Shown here: positions 29,614 through 38,637 of the stretch, one piece after another
How positions within the stretch are numbered: the first letter of the stretch is position 1
Layout: every line of letters starts with the position of its first letter
Notes under the pieces: model-generated
The model's database searches: none
What the model saw: the letters and a program-made list of their open reading frames with translations, nothing else
What the model was told of the DNA's origin: nothing
Position numbers and translations under genes: made by a program
Origin: Marinobacter bohaiensis
Lineage (GTDB): Bacteria > Pseudomonadota > Gammaproteobacteria > Pseudomonadales > Oleiphilaceae
Direction: 5' to 3'
Assembly: GCF_003258515.1 (NCBI RefSeq)
Contig: NZ_QGEH01000004.1
Location: 1 to 64,000, forward strand
DNA length: 64,000 nt

Positions 29614-30668
29614 TGCCATTCCACCGATTATTCTTGCGCACCGCCCTCCGGGCCGGCCTGCTGATACTGTGCCTCATGCCCGCGATCCTGATGGCCCAGT
29701 CGCGGATGACGGTCACCGTTTCGGCGGCGCTGGATCGCCAGGTGGTCGCGCCGCTACTGGAGGCCTTCCGCAACGCGCACCCCGAGGTCGAGCTGGTCTA
29801 TCACGACGACTCCACCCTTGAGGTCGATCGCCGGGCCCGCTCCGCGCAACCGGCGCCGGACGTGGTGATCAGCTCCGCCATGCCCTGGCAGATGGCGCGG
29901 GTCAACGAAGGGCTGGCACAGCCGCTGGACAGTCCCAGTGCCCGGCAGTGGCCGGACTGGGCCAAATGGCGCAACGAAGTGTTCGGCTTTACCTTCGAGC
30001 CCATCGTCACCGCCTACCGCCTGGATCTGCCGCGCCACATGAAGCCGCCGGAGACCCACGCCGACCTGCACACCCTCCTCACGACCCACAGTGACCTGTT
30101 GCGCGGCCGCGTAACCACCTACTCGCCGTCGGGCAGCGGCATCGGTTACACCCTGGCCCAGCAGGACGCCCGCTACTCTCCCCGGTTCTGGGATCTGGTC
30201 GCGGCCATGGGCGCCACCGGTGTAAAGCTGGAGAAAAACACCCGCGATATGCTCAGGGGCCTGTCCGACGGCACTTACTGGGTGGGCTACAACCTGCTGG
30301 GTTCCTACGCCATGCACTGGGCGCGCAGCCATCCCGAAATCATCGTGCAGATTCCCCAGGACTACGCCCTGGTGATGATGCGGATGGCCTTCATCCACCG
30401 GGACGCGCCGCATCCCGCCGCCGCCCGGGTGTTCATGGATTTCCTGCTGAGCGAGGCCGGCCAGAAAACCCTGGCCGGGCGCACGCCGCTATTCAGCGTG
30501 CTGCCCGACGTTATCGGCCCCTACACCGCCCAGCGCCTGCGCGACCAGGTGGGCGAGCGGCTCTATCCGATTCCCATCAACGCGTCCCTGCTGGCGTTCG
30601 TCGACCCGCTGCGCCGCGAGCTGTTCATGCGCCGCTGGAACCGGGAGATCCAGATCCTCAACCCCTGA
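29610..30668 (+). CDS. Periplasmic extracellular solute-binding protein
   Basis: A 352-aa protein with a signal peptide (hydrophobic stretch at about residues 12-28, ending ILMAQS) and an AfuA/FbpA-like binding-protein fold, seen as TVTVSAALDRQVVAPLLEAF and later WVGYNLLGSYAMHW. The start overlaps the kinase stop (ATGA), making it the third gene of the regulator-kinase operon. No ABC permease is nearby. A periplasmic binding protein cotranscribed with a kinase may present ligand to the sensor rather than to a transporter; this is inference. Ligand unknown. Confidence 0.86.
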   Translation: MMPFHRLFLRTALRAGLLILCLMPAILMAQSRMTVTVSAALDRQVVAPLLEAFRNAHPEVELVYHDDSTLEVDRRARSAQPAPDVVISSAMPWQMARVNEGLAQPLDSPSARQWPDWAKWRNEVFGFTFEPIVTAYRLDLPRHMKPPETHADLHTLLTTHSDLLRGRVTTYSPSGSGIGYTLAQQDARYSPRFWDLVAAMGATGVKLEKNTRDMLRGLSDGTYWVGYNLLGSYAMHWARSHPEIIVQIPQDYALVMMRMAFIHRDAPHPAAARVFMDFLLSEAGQKTLAGRTPLFSVLPDVIGPYTAQRLRDQVGERLYPIPINASLLAFVDPLRRELFMRRWNREIQILNP

Positions 30669-30758
30669 TCCGCTTCGCAGACTCACGCAGCGATCTGGCG
30701 GCGCCTGACGCCACCAACTACACTTGATAGACAAGCCTTCGAAAAACAGGAGGGCGAT

Positions 30759-30950
30759 ATGAGCCATGCCATGAACGGCCATTACGGCTCGAAAGAGCAG
30801 GCCAAGAACGTGTGGGACGACCTGATTGCCTCGGGCATCCCGCGGGACAACATCTACATCGACGAAGACGAACACGTCATCCGGGTGATGATTCCCGACG
30901 AGGAGCGCCGGGAAATCCAGGAGATTTTCGACCGGCACCGGGTAGCCTGA
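30759..30950 (+). CDS. Small acidic protein, function unknown
   Basis: A 63-aa protein starting MSHAMNGHYGSKEQAKN, rich in Asp/Glu (IYIDEDEHVIRVMIPDEE). The pattern, a helix with Gly-Ile-Pro then alternating hydrophobic and charged strands, resembles a single half of the GsiB/YflT-type (general stress) fold in which a GI-P-x-x-x-I motif recurs. No signal peptide. An AGGAGGG ribosome site lies just upstream, so it is probably well translated. A hairpin follows. Confidence 0.75.
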   Translation: MSHAMNGHYGSKEQAKNVWDDLIASGIPRDNIYIDEDEHVIRVMIPDEERREIQEIFDRHRVA

Positions 30951-30963
30951 ACCCTGGCCAATC

Positions 30964-30992
30964 GCTTCGGCCGGTGGAGCATCGGCCGAAGC
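30964..30992 (+). terminator. Hairpin after the small acidic protein gene
   Basis: A perfect 10-bp stem (30964-30973 with 30983-30992) around a nine-base loop lies between convergent genes. There is no T-run, so this is a candidate terminator only. Confidence 0.45.
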
Positions 30993-31030
30993 CCCAACCC
31001 CAGACCGCCACTCCGCTGACCGCATGACGT

Positions 31031-32056
31031 TCAGAGCATCGGCACCACGGGCGCTGTCGCGTTCATCAACAGCACCACACCCAGCACCAGAATCAGCAGA
31101 CCGCCGCACAGGGCCAACCCCTGCCCCAGCAGTGCCTGCCAGCGCGGGGGCGTGCGCGATGCAAGCCGGCCGGCCTGGTTGCGGGCCAGCACGGTGAACG
31201 CCGCCAGCGCCGAGGTGGTCAGGGCGGTGCCAACGGACATGGCCAGCGTCGCCGCCACGCCTACCCACCAGTGCCCCAGCATCACGGCAACGCCGAGGAT
31301 CATGATGGCGCCGCTGCACGGGCGCAGGCCGATGGAGACAATCACCCCCAGACTTTCGCGCCAGTCGTGTCCCACATGGGCCGGATCCACGTGATGGTCC
31401 CGGCCGCAGGCGCAGATCGATTCCATCGCCGCCGCGTTCTTCGCTACAGGTCGCATGGTGACCGGCGACGGTTGGACAGCCGCCGAGCCCGCCGGCCCAA
31501 GCGGCTGGAACACCGGCGCCGCTGCGGATTCTTCCCGGGACGGACGCAGTAACGCGGGCAGGCGCCGTAACGCCCGCAGGCTAAGCCAGCCGCCCAGCGC
31601 CGCCACCAGTCCGTAACTGATGCGCTCGACCACCACCGTGTCGGCCATGGCGTGGCGTGTCAGCATCCCCAGCCCGATCACCAGAACGCCCACCAGCGCG
31701 ATCGCCACCAGCCCCTGCAGGAACGCGGCGGCCACCGTCAGACGAATCCCTCGCGCCAGTTCCGCCCGGTGCACCAGCAGGTAGGTCGAGATCACGGCCT
31801 TGCCGTGCCCCGGCCCAACCGCGTGGAATACACCGTAACCCAGGCTCAGCCCCACCAGCGTCAGCAGGGTGCCCATGTCCATCTGCTGGGAGAACTGCAT
31901 CATGTTCAGGGACAGCCCGCGCTGCAGGGAGCGCTGCCACTCCAGCATCTGGGCCAGCAGCCATTGCGCGGCAACCTCGCCGGACGGCGTCATCAGTACA
32001 GCGGCCAGCGCCAGCAGCGGCAGGAACGCAATCAGCAAGCCTAGGGAGCGGGACAT
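31031..32056 (-). CDS. zevB: NicO-family metal transporter, ZevB-like
   Basis: A 341-aa inner-membrane protein of the nickel/cobalt transporter (NicO/RcnA) superfamily. The GHGKA metal motif is at residues 83-87 (HAVGPGHGKAVIS), a Cys/His-rich cytoplasmic loop (CACGRDHHVDPAHVGHDW) lies near residue 220, and a second family motif (GLRPCSGAIMIL) follows. The gene overlaps the upstream DUF1007 gene by 16 bases. The DUF1007 plus NicO pair corresponds to ZevA/ZevB, a zinc uptake system characterised in Haemophilus influenzae. The Zur-like site upstream supports zinc rather than nickel, though nickel is not excluded. Confidence 0.82.
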   Translation of the reverse strand: MSRSLGLLIAFLPLLALAAVLMTPSGEVAAQWLLAQMLEWQRSLQRGLSLNMMQFSQQMDMGTLLTLVGLSLGYGVFHAVGPGHGKAVISTYLLVHRAELARGIRLTVAAAFLQGLVAIALVGVLVIGLGMLTRHAMADTVVVERISYGLVAALGGWLSLRALRRLPALLRPSREESAAAPVFQPLGPAGSAAVQPSPVTMRPVAKNAAAMESICACGRDHHVDPAHVGHDWRESLGVIVSIGLRPCSGAIMILGVAVMLGHWWVGVAATLAMSVGTALTTSALAAFTVLARNQAGRLASRTPPRWQALLGQGLALCGGLLILVLGVVLLMNATAPVVPML

Positions 32057-32721
32057 GTCAGCTTTCCGGTGTCGGCGAACATTTTCCCGAAGCCGTCCGG
32101 CGCCTGGCCGGTAACATCAATGGCTGCCGCCTCGGCCACCAGCTTCGGATCGGGTTTGAAATGCACGATGTCAGCGGTGCAACCTGCCGGCGCATTGCCC
32201 AGGGTCAGGGGCTGGTCTATCTCATTGTCGTACAGGAATTCAATGAAATAGGTGGAATCGTAGACCTTCCAGCTCAGCGCATCGCCGTCCGGGTCCTGCG
32301 GTTCGGCCAGCGGCAGGACAAACCGGAACTCGATGCGCTGCCCGTCCAGGAAGGTGGTGTACTGGGTCACCGTGCCCAGATCCAGCGCCTGATCGCCCCG
32401 ATACACGTGGGTCAGGTAATGCTGTTTGGCGATGTTGCCGATGATCTCGCCGCCCAGCCCGTCCAGCTTCTGCTGCTGACTCCTGGCATCGCCCTCACGG
32501 GACAGCTCTTCCATCAGAGTCAGGCTGTACATCGGGTCCAGCGTCCAACGCTGCTGAAGCGCGGTCACTCGCCCCGCGTCGTCGAACAGCACGCGGACGG
32601 TGTAGTCGACCCAGCCGTGGGGGTGGGCCTGGGCGGTGGGCGCCAGCAGCCAGAGCGGGAGCAGGCAAATTAGCAAGAGACGGCGCAGCAAACGGCCAGC
32701 GCCCGGGCGAACAAACGGCAT
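32041..32721 (-). CDS. zevA: DUF1007 periplasmic protein, ZevA-like
   Basis: About 226 aa with a signal peptide ending in TAQA and a mature N-terminus of HPHGWVDYTV, the typical DUF1007 beginning with potential metal-binding histidines. Other conserved pieces are LQQRWTLDPMYS and YFIEFLYDNEI. The start is taken as the ATG at 32721; a TTG at 32739 is in frame. It is the first gene of a two-gene operon with the NicO-type transporter. Metal capture or delivery in the periplasm is inferred from the ZevA homologue. Confidence 0.82.
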   Translation of the reverse strand: MPFVRPGAGRLLRRLLLICLLPLWLLAPTAQAHPHGWVDYTVRVLFDDAGRVTALQQRWTLDPMYSLTLMEELSREGDARSQQQKLDGLGGEIIGNIAKQHYLTHVYRGDQALDLGTVTQYTTFLDGQRIEFRFVLPLAEPQDPDGDALSWKVYDSTYFIEFLYDNEIDQPLTLGNAPAGCTADIVHFKPDPKLVAEAAAIDVTGQAPDGFGKMFADTGKLTCPAP

Positions 32722-32810
32722 AGAAGGTCTACCGGTCAATCAGTGATCGATGCCGGTGTAGCGGCGAGAGATCAGGAATCACCGCCGGTCAGCATCCGGC
32801 GGCGGCCATT

Positions 32811-32830
32811 ATGCAACACTATAACATTGC
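32811..32830 (-). promoter_or_regulatory. Zur-like operator upstream of zevAB
   Basis: On the minus strand AATGTTATAGTGTTGCAT matches the left half of the gammaproteobacterial Zur box (TGTTATA then ATATAACA) perfectly and the right half partly. GCAA/TTGC flank a TATA centre. It lies about 90 bp before the zevA start. Confidence 0.5.
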
Positions 32831-32894
32831 TAATCCAGGCGGGAGAGTGAGGTGGGACCATGATGAAGAGATTCGCGCACTCAAAAGCACGGAC

Positions 32895-33515
32895 TCACGA
32901 CACCCTGTAAACCAACACCTCACAAGTAGAGTGCTCTTCCTCGATGTAATCAATGGTCTGCCGATCCAGCAGCGCCCACTTGCCCTGCGCTTCCAGATCC
33001 TCGGTGAATCCTTTGTAGCCGTGTTCGTTCCAGGCTTCGCTGCGCACGGTAAAACAGATGACGCCGCCAGGCCTGGTAATCCGGATCAGTTCGTGCAACG
33101 CCTCGGGGCCGACGTGGGCGAAGGTGAAGGTGCCCACGCTGATCAGGGCGCTGTAGCGGTCGTTCGCGACGGTCAGGGTCTTGTTCAGGTCCGCCTGGAA
33201 CAGTTCCCGGTAGACGCCCTTCTTCTTCGCCTCGTGGAGCATCGCGTCCGAATAATCCAGCCCTTCAATCGCCGGGTAGCCACTGTCCGACAGGAGTGCA
33301 CCAACAATGCCCGTGCCGCAGCCCACATCCAGGATCGTGCCCACTTTGTCGGTGTGGAATTGCTGGAAAATGGACGCGGTGGTCGCGGGGGCCTTGTAGC
33401 CCATTTCGTTGAGCAGGTCGTTGTCGTAGCTGCCCGCCCACTGGCTGTAGAGGTCCCCGAGCGCCTCGGGGCTTTTGGCGGTGATGGCGCTTTCAAGAAT
33501 TTGTCGTCTTCCCAT
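32895..33515 (-). CDS. Class I SAM-dependent methyltransferase
   Basis: A 206-aa methyltransferase with motif I ILDVGCGTGIVGALL near residue 60, an acidic second-strand motif (IEGLDYSDAML) and a post-motif typical of the UbiE/Williams-Beuren-like group (YDNDLLNEMGY near the start). The substrate cannot be assigned. A strong AAGGAG site precedes the ATG. It stands alone between zevA and a cupin gene. Its base composition is somewhat more A+T-rich than its neighbours. Confidence 0.87.
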   Translation of the reverse strand: MGRRQILESAITAKSPEALGDLYSQWAGSYDNDLLNEMGYKAPATTASIFQQFHTDKVGTILDVGCGTGIVGALLSDSGYPAIEGLDYSDAMLHEAKKKGVYRELFQADLNKTLTVANDRYSALISVGTFTFAHVGPEALHELIRITRPGGVICFTVRSEAWNEHGYKGFTEDLEAQGKWALLDRQTIDYIEEEHSTCEVLVYRVS

Positions 33516-33678
33516 TACAGACTCCTTCTTTTTAACGGATCACATGGTTAGGGTACAGCACGAATTGGGCCACTCTCGATTACACCGACACCAAGCGCTG
33601 ACTGCTGCTCACCCGTCGAAGATCAGTAGCCCCGCACGCCGTTGATACGGTGACATTATCAGCGCCCCTCTCTAACGG

Positions 33679-33993
33679 TTATTGACCAGCCTCAAACCAG
33701 AACTCAATCTCATCCGTCGCCTGCTCGAACGCTGCCGCATGCTCAACGCCCGCCGGAACGTGGTACCAGTCGCCAACCCCATAGCGCTCGTTCCGGCCTT
33801 CGATAGAGAGCAGCAACTCGCCACGAATGATCACCCCGTGGTTGTCAGTGTCATGGGTATGGGGCGGAATTTCGGTGCCTGCGGGATAGGACGCAAACAA
33901 CACATCAGCCCCATCCGCCGCCAGTCGGTAGGCATCAAAGCGTCCGTCAAACAGCGGTAGCGTTCGAATTTTATCCGGGTACTTCCCTGGCAC
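33679..33993 (-). CDS. Cupin domain protein
   Basis: A 104-aa single cupin. Motif 1 is visible as PPHTHDTDNHGVIIRGEL with the histidines that usually bind a metal, and motif 2 as the later GDWYHVPAGVEHAA. It starts with GTG at 33993, preceded by GGGAGGTGACAG. The role is unknown; single cupins range from dioxygenases to sensors. Confidence 0.85.
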   Translation of the reverse strand: MPGKYPDKIRTLPLFDGRFDAYRLAADGADVLFASYPAGTEIPPHTHDTDNHGVIIRGELLLSIEGRNERYGVGDWYHVPAGVEHAAAFEQATDEIEFWFEAGQ

Positions 33994-34305
33994 CTGTCAC
34001 CTCCCTGGTTTGTCCGGTGTGCCGATAAGCGTTCATTGGGGCAGTCGCGCACGGGCGAAGTCAGTTTGCGACCTTGTGCTTTAAGCCAAGGGTTATCTCA
34101 CGAGTGCGAGAAAGTACATCAGCCCCTGTTCTTCTCTGGCTTTCTGCAGTTAACGGGCAATCCAGAAAGTTTTCAACTGACTTTGTCTTCCTAACGGCTC
34201 GCAGATTGCCCCTCGTCAAAGCCGTTCCGATTCGCTAAGCAAAGCGGTTACGTCATAATGTGAAGTGCCTTCGCCTCTGTAAACGGAAAGCAGTGGCCAG
34301 GAACC
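33994..34305. other. Intergenic region between the cupin and DUF1254 genes
   Basis: About 312 bp, relatively A+T-rich, with no gene I can support. A stem of seven bases (CTTTCTG/CAGAAAG, about 34140-34170) with a long loop is the only structure I notice. Confidence 0.5.
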
Positions 34306-35376
34306 TCACTCAATAACCAGCTCCCCGGACCTTTCACGAATATACTCAATCGCAGACTCCTTCGACTTGGGAAGGTAGAAGCGAAACAGTGCCGTGAACG
34401 GCGTGGAGGTTTCCAGGTTGTTCTTCTTGCCCGGTGAGTTGAAGTTGATGGTGTAGGTGCCGTCCTCATTGGGCTCCGCCTGGGTGTTTGAGATGGCGGA
34501 AATGTCTTTGGCCAACCAGCCCTCCTCGTTGTAGATCGTAACCGACCAGAAGCCCCCGCGGTCTTCCTGAATCTCAGGCGGCGTGAAGGTTGCACTCGAG
34601 GGCTGAGCTTTACCGTCGACGATTTCGGTCTTGTTCACAAACGGCCAGTATGCCGCATCCGGCAAGCCAAGCCCGCCCCACCCGTATGCGGTACCGTACA
34701 GATGGTCTTGCGGGCGCGAGGTATAGGGCGTGCCGTTGACGTTCTTGGTGTGGGTCAGTGCGCCTTCCTTAACGTCTTGTACCAGCGCCGCCCGGATTTC
34801 TTCGGTCTTTTTCAGCGGCAGAACAAAATCCGGGGTTTCGTAGGGCTTGGCAGAATTGGCGTCAATGGTGGCAAGCTTCTGCAGACGCAGGGTCTCCTCA
34901 ATCCCACCTTTCTCCTCAGCCAGGATCGGTACGCGCATGTTCAGGTACACGTGGTCGCCGTAGGTCACATCATCGGTCGTAATGGTAATGGTGTCGCCCG
35001 CATAGGCGACACCGGCGACGTAATTCTGCATGTCGATCACCTGAATGATCTGGTAGTGATCGCCTTCGGGAATGGAAAAGGTTGCCCCTTCGCTGATGTC
35101 CACCACGGCGCTGGCATAGATCCCATCCTGGTTCTCGCGGATAACCTGCTGGGTTTTCACTCGGCTGAGATCGCTCTGGTAGGCCCATTCATTGATCGGC
35201 GCCTTGGCGAGGCTGCGCTTGAAGTTGAAATCGCTCTCCGAGATTTTATAGACGTAGCCCGGCACTCCAAAGTCGGCCGGCGTTGTCACATCGAAGCCCG
35301 GGGCGATATCGGCCTGTGCCGGAAAGGCCACTGCAATGGCCATCGGCGCGGCAAGGATCAGCAGTCGTTTCTTCAT
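34306..35376 (-). CDS. Exported DUF1254/DUF1214 domain protein
   Basis: A 356-aa protein with a signal peptide ending in AQAD. The N-terminal half has DUF1254 features (SAVVDISEGATFSIPEGDHY, VIDMQNYVAGVAYAG). The C-terminal half has DUF1214 features (PPEIQEDRGGFWSVTIYNEE, NTPFTALFRFYLP-like end). Such proteins are common in marine bacteria; the function is not established. ATG start with a weak upstream site. No operon partner. Confidence 0.85.
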   Translation of the reverse strand: MKKRLLILAAPMAIAVAFPAQADIAPGFDVTTPADFGVPGYVYKISESDFNFKRSLAKAPINEWAYQSDLSRVKTQQVIRENQDGIYASAVVDISEGATFSIPEGDHYQIIQVIDMQNYVAGVAYAGDTITITTDDVTYGDHVYLNMRVPILAEEKGGIEETLRLQKLATIDANSAKPYETPDFVLPLKKTEEIRAALVQDVKEGALTHTKNVNGTPYTSRPQDHLYGTAYGWGGLGLPDAAYWPFVNKTEIVDGKAQPSSATFTPPEIQEDRGGFWSVTIYNEEGWLAKDISAISNTQAEPNEDGTYTINFNSPGKKNNLETSTPFTALFRFYLPKSKESAIEYIRERSGELVIE

Positions 35377-35656
35377 GGATGTAATTCCCTTACTTGAGTG
35401 ATTGGCTTACAGAATGTGTCCGTCAGAGTCGAGTACGATCATGCCTGGGCTTGATTGCATCGTGCGCACACAAAGGGGGTGGCCAACAAAAGAATGCGCA
35501 ACATCACACGCAGTCCAGCTATCCACTCGTTTCAAGGTAGTCAAACCCCAAACACGCTGACAAGGTCACCTGCTACTCAACAGACTATGCTTTCGATGGG
35601 CTCTCTCGCTTGAAGTGTTCAATACGCTCCTCCCATCCGCATAGGAGACCTATCCC

Positions 35657-36640
35657 ATGCGCGCCATGGTCCTGCACCAGCAACGCCAGCCCCTGACGTT
35701 GGAAGACGTCCCCGCCCCAAAACCGGCGGATCACCAGATCCTGATCCGGGTCACGGCCTGCGGGATCTGCCGGACGGACCTGCACGTGGTGGATGCGGAT
35801 CTGAAGGAGCCGGTATTGCCGCTGATTCCGGGACATCAGATCATCGGTGAGGTGGCGCAACTGGGGGCCGCGGTGACCGGTTTCGAGGTGGGTCAGACGA
35901 TGGGCGTGCCCTGGCTGGGCAGCAGTTGTGGGCAGTGCTGGTTCTGCACCCACGAGAAAGAGAACCTGTGCGACGCCGCCCGCTACACCGGCTACCAGAT
36001 TCCGGGCGGGTTTGCGGAGTATACGGTGGCCAACGCGCGCTACTGTTTCCCGGTGCCAGAGGGCTTTTCGGACCTGCAGGCCGCACCCCTGCTCTGCGCC
36101 GGTCTGATCGGGTACCGCGCCTATCGGCTGGTGCAGGACCGCCAGCGGATCGGGCTCTACGGCTTCGGGTCAGCGGCCCATATCCTGATTCAGGTGGCAC
36201 GGCACTTCGGCCAGTCGATCTACGCCTTTACCCGCCCCGGAGACCGCGAGGCGCAGGATTTCGCCCGTTCCCTGGGGGCGGCCTGGGCCGGGGATTCATC
36301 CCAGTCGGCGCCAGAGGCGCTGGACGGCGCCATCCTTTTCGCCCCCGCCGGCGAGCTGGTGCCGGCCGCGCTCCGGGCCGTGCGCAAGGGCGGACGCGTG
36401 GTCTGTGCCGGCATCCACATGTCGGACATTCCCGGTTTCCCGTACAGCATTCTCTGGGGCGAGCGGGAGATCTGTTCGGTGGCCAACCTGACCCGGCGCG
36501 ACGGTGAAGAGTTCCTGCCCCTGGCGGCGCGCATCCCGGTCGACACCACTGTGCACACCTACCCGCTGGAACAGGCCAACCAGGCGCTGGACGATCTCCG
36601 GGCCGGTCGCTTCACCGGCTCCGGCGTGCTGGTGATCTGA
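35657..36640 (+). CDS. Zinc-dependent alcohol dehydrogenase
   Basis: A 327-aa medium-chain dehydrogenase/reductase. Catalytic zinc ligands Cys38 (CGICRTD) and His60 (IPGHQI) are present, and the structural zinc set Cys91, Cys94, Cys97 and Cys105 has perfect spacing. The cofactor domain begins near residue 160 (GLYGFGSAAHILIQ), a slightly altered Rossmann motif. AGGAGA precedes the ATG. The substrate alcohol is unknown. It converges on the broken D-lactate dehydrogenase gene with a gap of three bases. Confidence 0.92.
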   Translation: MRAMVLHQQRQPLTLEDVPAPKPADHQILIRVTACGICRTDLHVVDADLKEPVLPLIPGHQIIGEVAQLGAAVTGFEVGQTMGVPWLGSSCGQCWFCTHEKENLCDAARYTGYQIPGGFAEYTVANARYCFPVPEGFSDLQAAPLLCAGLIGYRAYRLVQDRQRIGLYGFGSAAHILIQVARHFGQSIYAFTRPGDREAQDFARSLGAAWAGDSSQSAPEALDGAILFAPAGELVPAALRAVRKGGRVVCAGIHMSDIPGFPYSILWGEREICSVANLTRRDGEEFLPLAARIPVDTTVHTYPLEQANQALDDLRAGRFTGSGVLVI

Positions 36641-36643
36641 GGC

Positions 36644-37660
36644 TCAGCGGCCCGGCCTGGCCACGCTTGCGGCGGTGACCGCGTTCCGGCAGCGCCCGGT
36701 GGTCTCAAATTCGTCCATGTTCGCCAGGGTGGTAGCGACGATGCCGTCCAACGCATCGCGGGTGAAGAACGCCTAGTGGGCGGTGATCAGCACGTTGGGG
36801 AAGGTCAGCAGGCGGGTGAACACGTCGTCCTGGATCACCCGGTCGGACAGGTCCTCGAAGAACAGATCGCCCTCCTCCTCGTAGACATCCAGCCCCAGGT
36901 GACCGATCCGGCCGGATTTGAGGCCCTTGATCACCGCCCGGCTGTCCACCAGGGCACCCCGGCTGGTGTTGATGAGCATGACGCCGTGTTTCATGGTGTC
37001 GATCGCCGCCGTGTCGATCAGGTGGTGGCTGTCCGGCGTGAGTGGGCAATGCAGGGACACCACGTCCGAGGTGCGCAGCAGCTCGTCCAGGGTCACGTAG
37101 CGCACGCCCAGCGCCGTGCACGCGGGATTCTCGTAAGGATCGGATGCGATCACCGTCATGCCGAAGCCGGTGAGGATGCGGGCCAGCACCTCGCCGATTT
37201 TGCCGGTGCCGACGATCCCCGCGGTCAGGCCGTGGAAGTCGAAGCCCATCAGGCCGTTGAGGGAGAAATTGCCGTCCCGCACCCGGGCGTAGGCGCGGTG
37301 GGTCTTGCGGTTGAGCGACAGCATCAGCGCCACGGTGTGCTCGGCGACGGCGTAGGGCGAATAGGCCGGCACCCGCACCACCGCCAGCCCAAACGCGTCG
37401 GCAGCGCCCAGGTCAAGGTGGTTGAAGCCGGCGGAGCGCAGCGCAATCAGTTGCGTGCCACCGGCTTTCAGGCGACGTAGCACCGGTTCCGACAGATCGT
37501 CGTTCACAAAGGCGCAGACGGCGGGATAGCCGTCGGCCAGGGACACAGTGGTGGGATTCAGGTGAGGCTCGAGAAACGTCAGCGCGTGACGGCCTTCGCT
37601 GTTGTTGGCTTCGAAGACCTCACGCTCGTAGGGCTTGGCGTTGAAGATCGCAACCTTCAT
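36644..37660 (-). pseudogene. ldhA: D-lactate dehydrogenase with in-frame amber codon
   Basis: A 2-hydroxyacid dehydrogenase of LdhA type that would interconvert pyruvate and D-lactate with NADH. From the ATG at 37660 the frame is intact for 295 codons, with the NAD fold [16 protein letters not shown] and the catalytic His295 in VLITAH. Codon 296 is TAG (36773-36775). The same frame then continues with a normal family C-terminus (AFFTRDALDGIVATTLANM) to TGA at 36644, giving 338 codons as in LdhA proteins. The family has Gln here, so a single CAG-to-TAG change explains it. The protein is either truncated by 43 residues, read through, or mis-sequenced. Confidence 0.88.
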
Positions 37661-37771
37661 GACAGGCGTCCTGCGTTGTCGATTAGGCTTGGATCTTAAC
37701 TTTAGGCTGTTTATCAAGGGTAAGGAAGCAGGCAGGCACCCACACAGGCGCCTACCCAGTCGAAAAGCGTT

Positions 37772-38485
37772 CTAACGGTACTTGCGGTCCCGATCGATCA
37801 ACGGCACTTGGGTTCCGAAGTAATAGCTCAGCGAAAGGTTGAACGTGTCGTCGTGCGGTGATGACGTATAGCCCAACGATACTTCCGTCGATTCGCCCAA
37901 GGCATCCGGTTGATGTGACAGAGCAACCGAGTAGTTATCCCGTGAATCCATACCGCTACCGGAAAGCAGCAGCTTGGTGTTGTCTTCCGGGTACCATGCC
38001 ACTGAGCCGGTCCAACTGTGCGCGTCATCGACCGGGTCTTCAACGTCTACCAGCGTTCGCTGGAATCCAAGGGTGAATCGATCAATGTAGTACTCACCAA
38101 ACGCCGAGTACTGGTAAGACTTCAGATCGTCCGGAACCGCCGGACTGGAGCTGTCAAAGAAGGTCTTGGTGTACGCCGCCGACACACCCACCTTGCCCAG
38201 ATCAAAATCTCGCAAATAGATGCTGCCACCAAATCCCAGATTGTCAGCGTCCAACTGATTACTGCCGGAGTCAGCCTGACTGGTTTGGCCCCCCACAAAC
38301 GCGGACGATCCGACATATCCGAAGAGCGGAAGGTTGATGGTACCGGAAAGATCGACCGAGTCACTGTCGCGGTCTTTGGTATAACCTGCACCAACCTCGT
38401 AGTTGGTATCGAGTACGCCACCTTGCTCCCCAGCCAGTGCCAGCGTGGGCACCAGGAGCAAGCAGCCGACAAACGTTCGAGTCAC
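37772..38485 (-). CDS. Putative outer-membrane beta-barrel protein
   Basis: A 237-aa exported protein starting with GTG (AAGGA site upstream) and a signal peptide ending in LALAGE. The mature part is made of alternating short amphipathic strands with many Tyr, Gly and Asp residues (VGAGYTKDRDSDS, YQYSAFGEYYIDRFTLGF) and ends in aromatic strands, the look of an outer-membrane barrel with 10-12 strands. No specific family recognised. Stands alone. Confidence 0.75.
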   Translation of the reverse strand: MTRTFVGCLLLVPTLALAGEQGGVLDTNYEVGAGYTKDRDSDSVDLSGTINLPLFGYVGSSAFVGGQTSQADSGSNQLDADNLGFGGSIYLRDFDLGKVGVSAAYTKTFFDSSSPAVPDDLKSYQYSAFGEYYIDRFTLGFQRTLVDVEDPVDDAHSWTGSVAWYPEDNTKLLLSGSGMDSRDNYSVALSHQPDALGESTEVSLGYTSSPHDDTFNLSLSYYFGTQVPLIDRDRKYR

Positions 38486-38637
38486 AGCGAGTCCTTATTT
38501 TACGTCGTCCATAAAGTCACAGAGGATACCTCTCAGGGCTCAATCTGTGCGCTGTGGCGACAGTATCATTCTGCCACGATCCTGCCAATTCCGTCGTTTT
38601 GGAGCCCTGATTCGAAACCTTCGACGCAGGAGGCGGT

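Noticed and set aside
36705-37121. Separate minus-strand frame over the end of ldhA
   Set aside because: Overlaps the dehydrogenase out of frame with a Gly/Arg-rich translation; the homologous C-terminus continues in the original frame.
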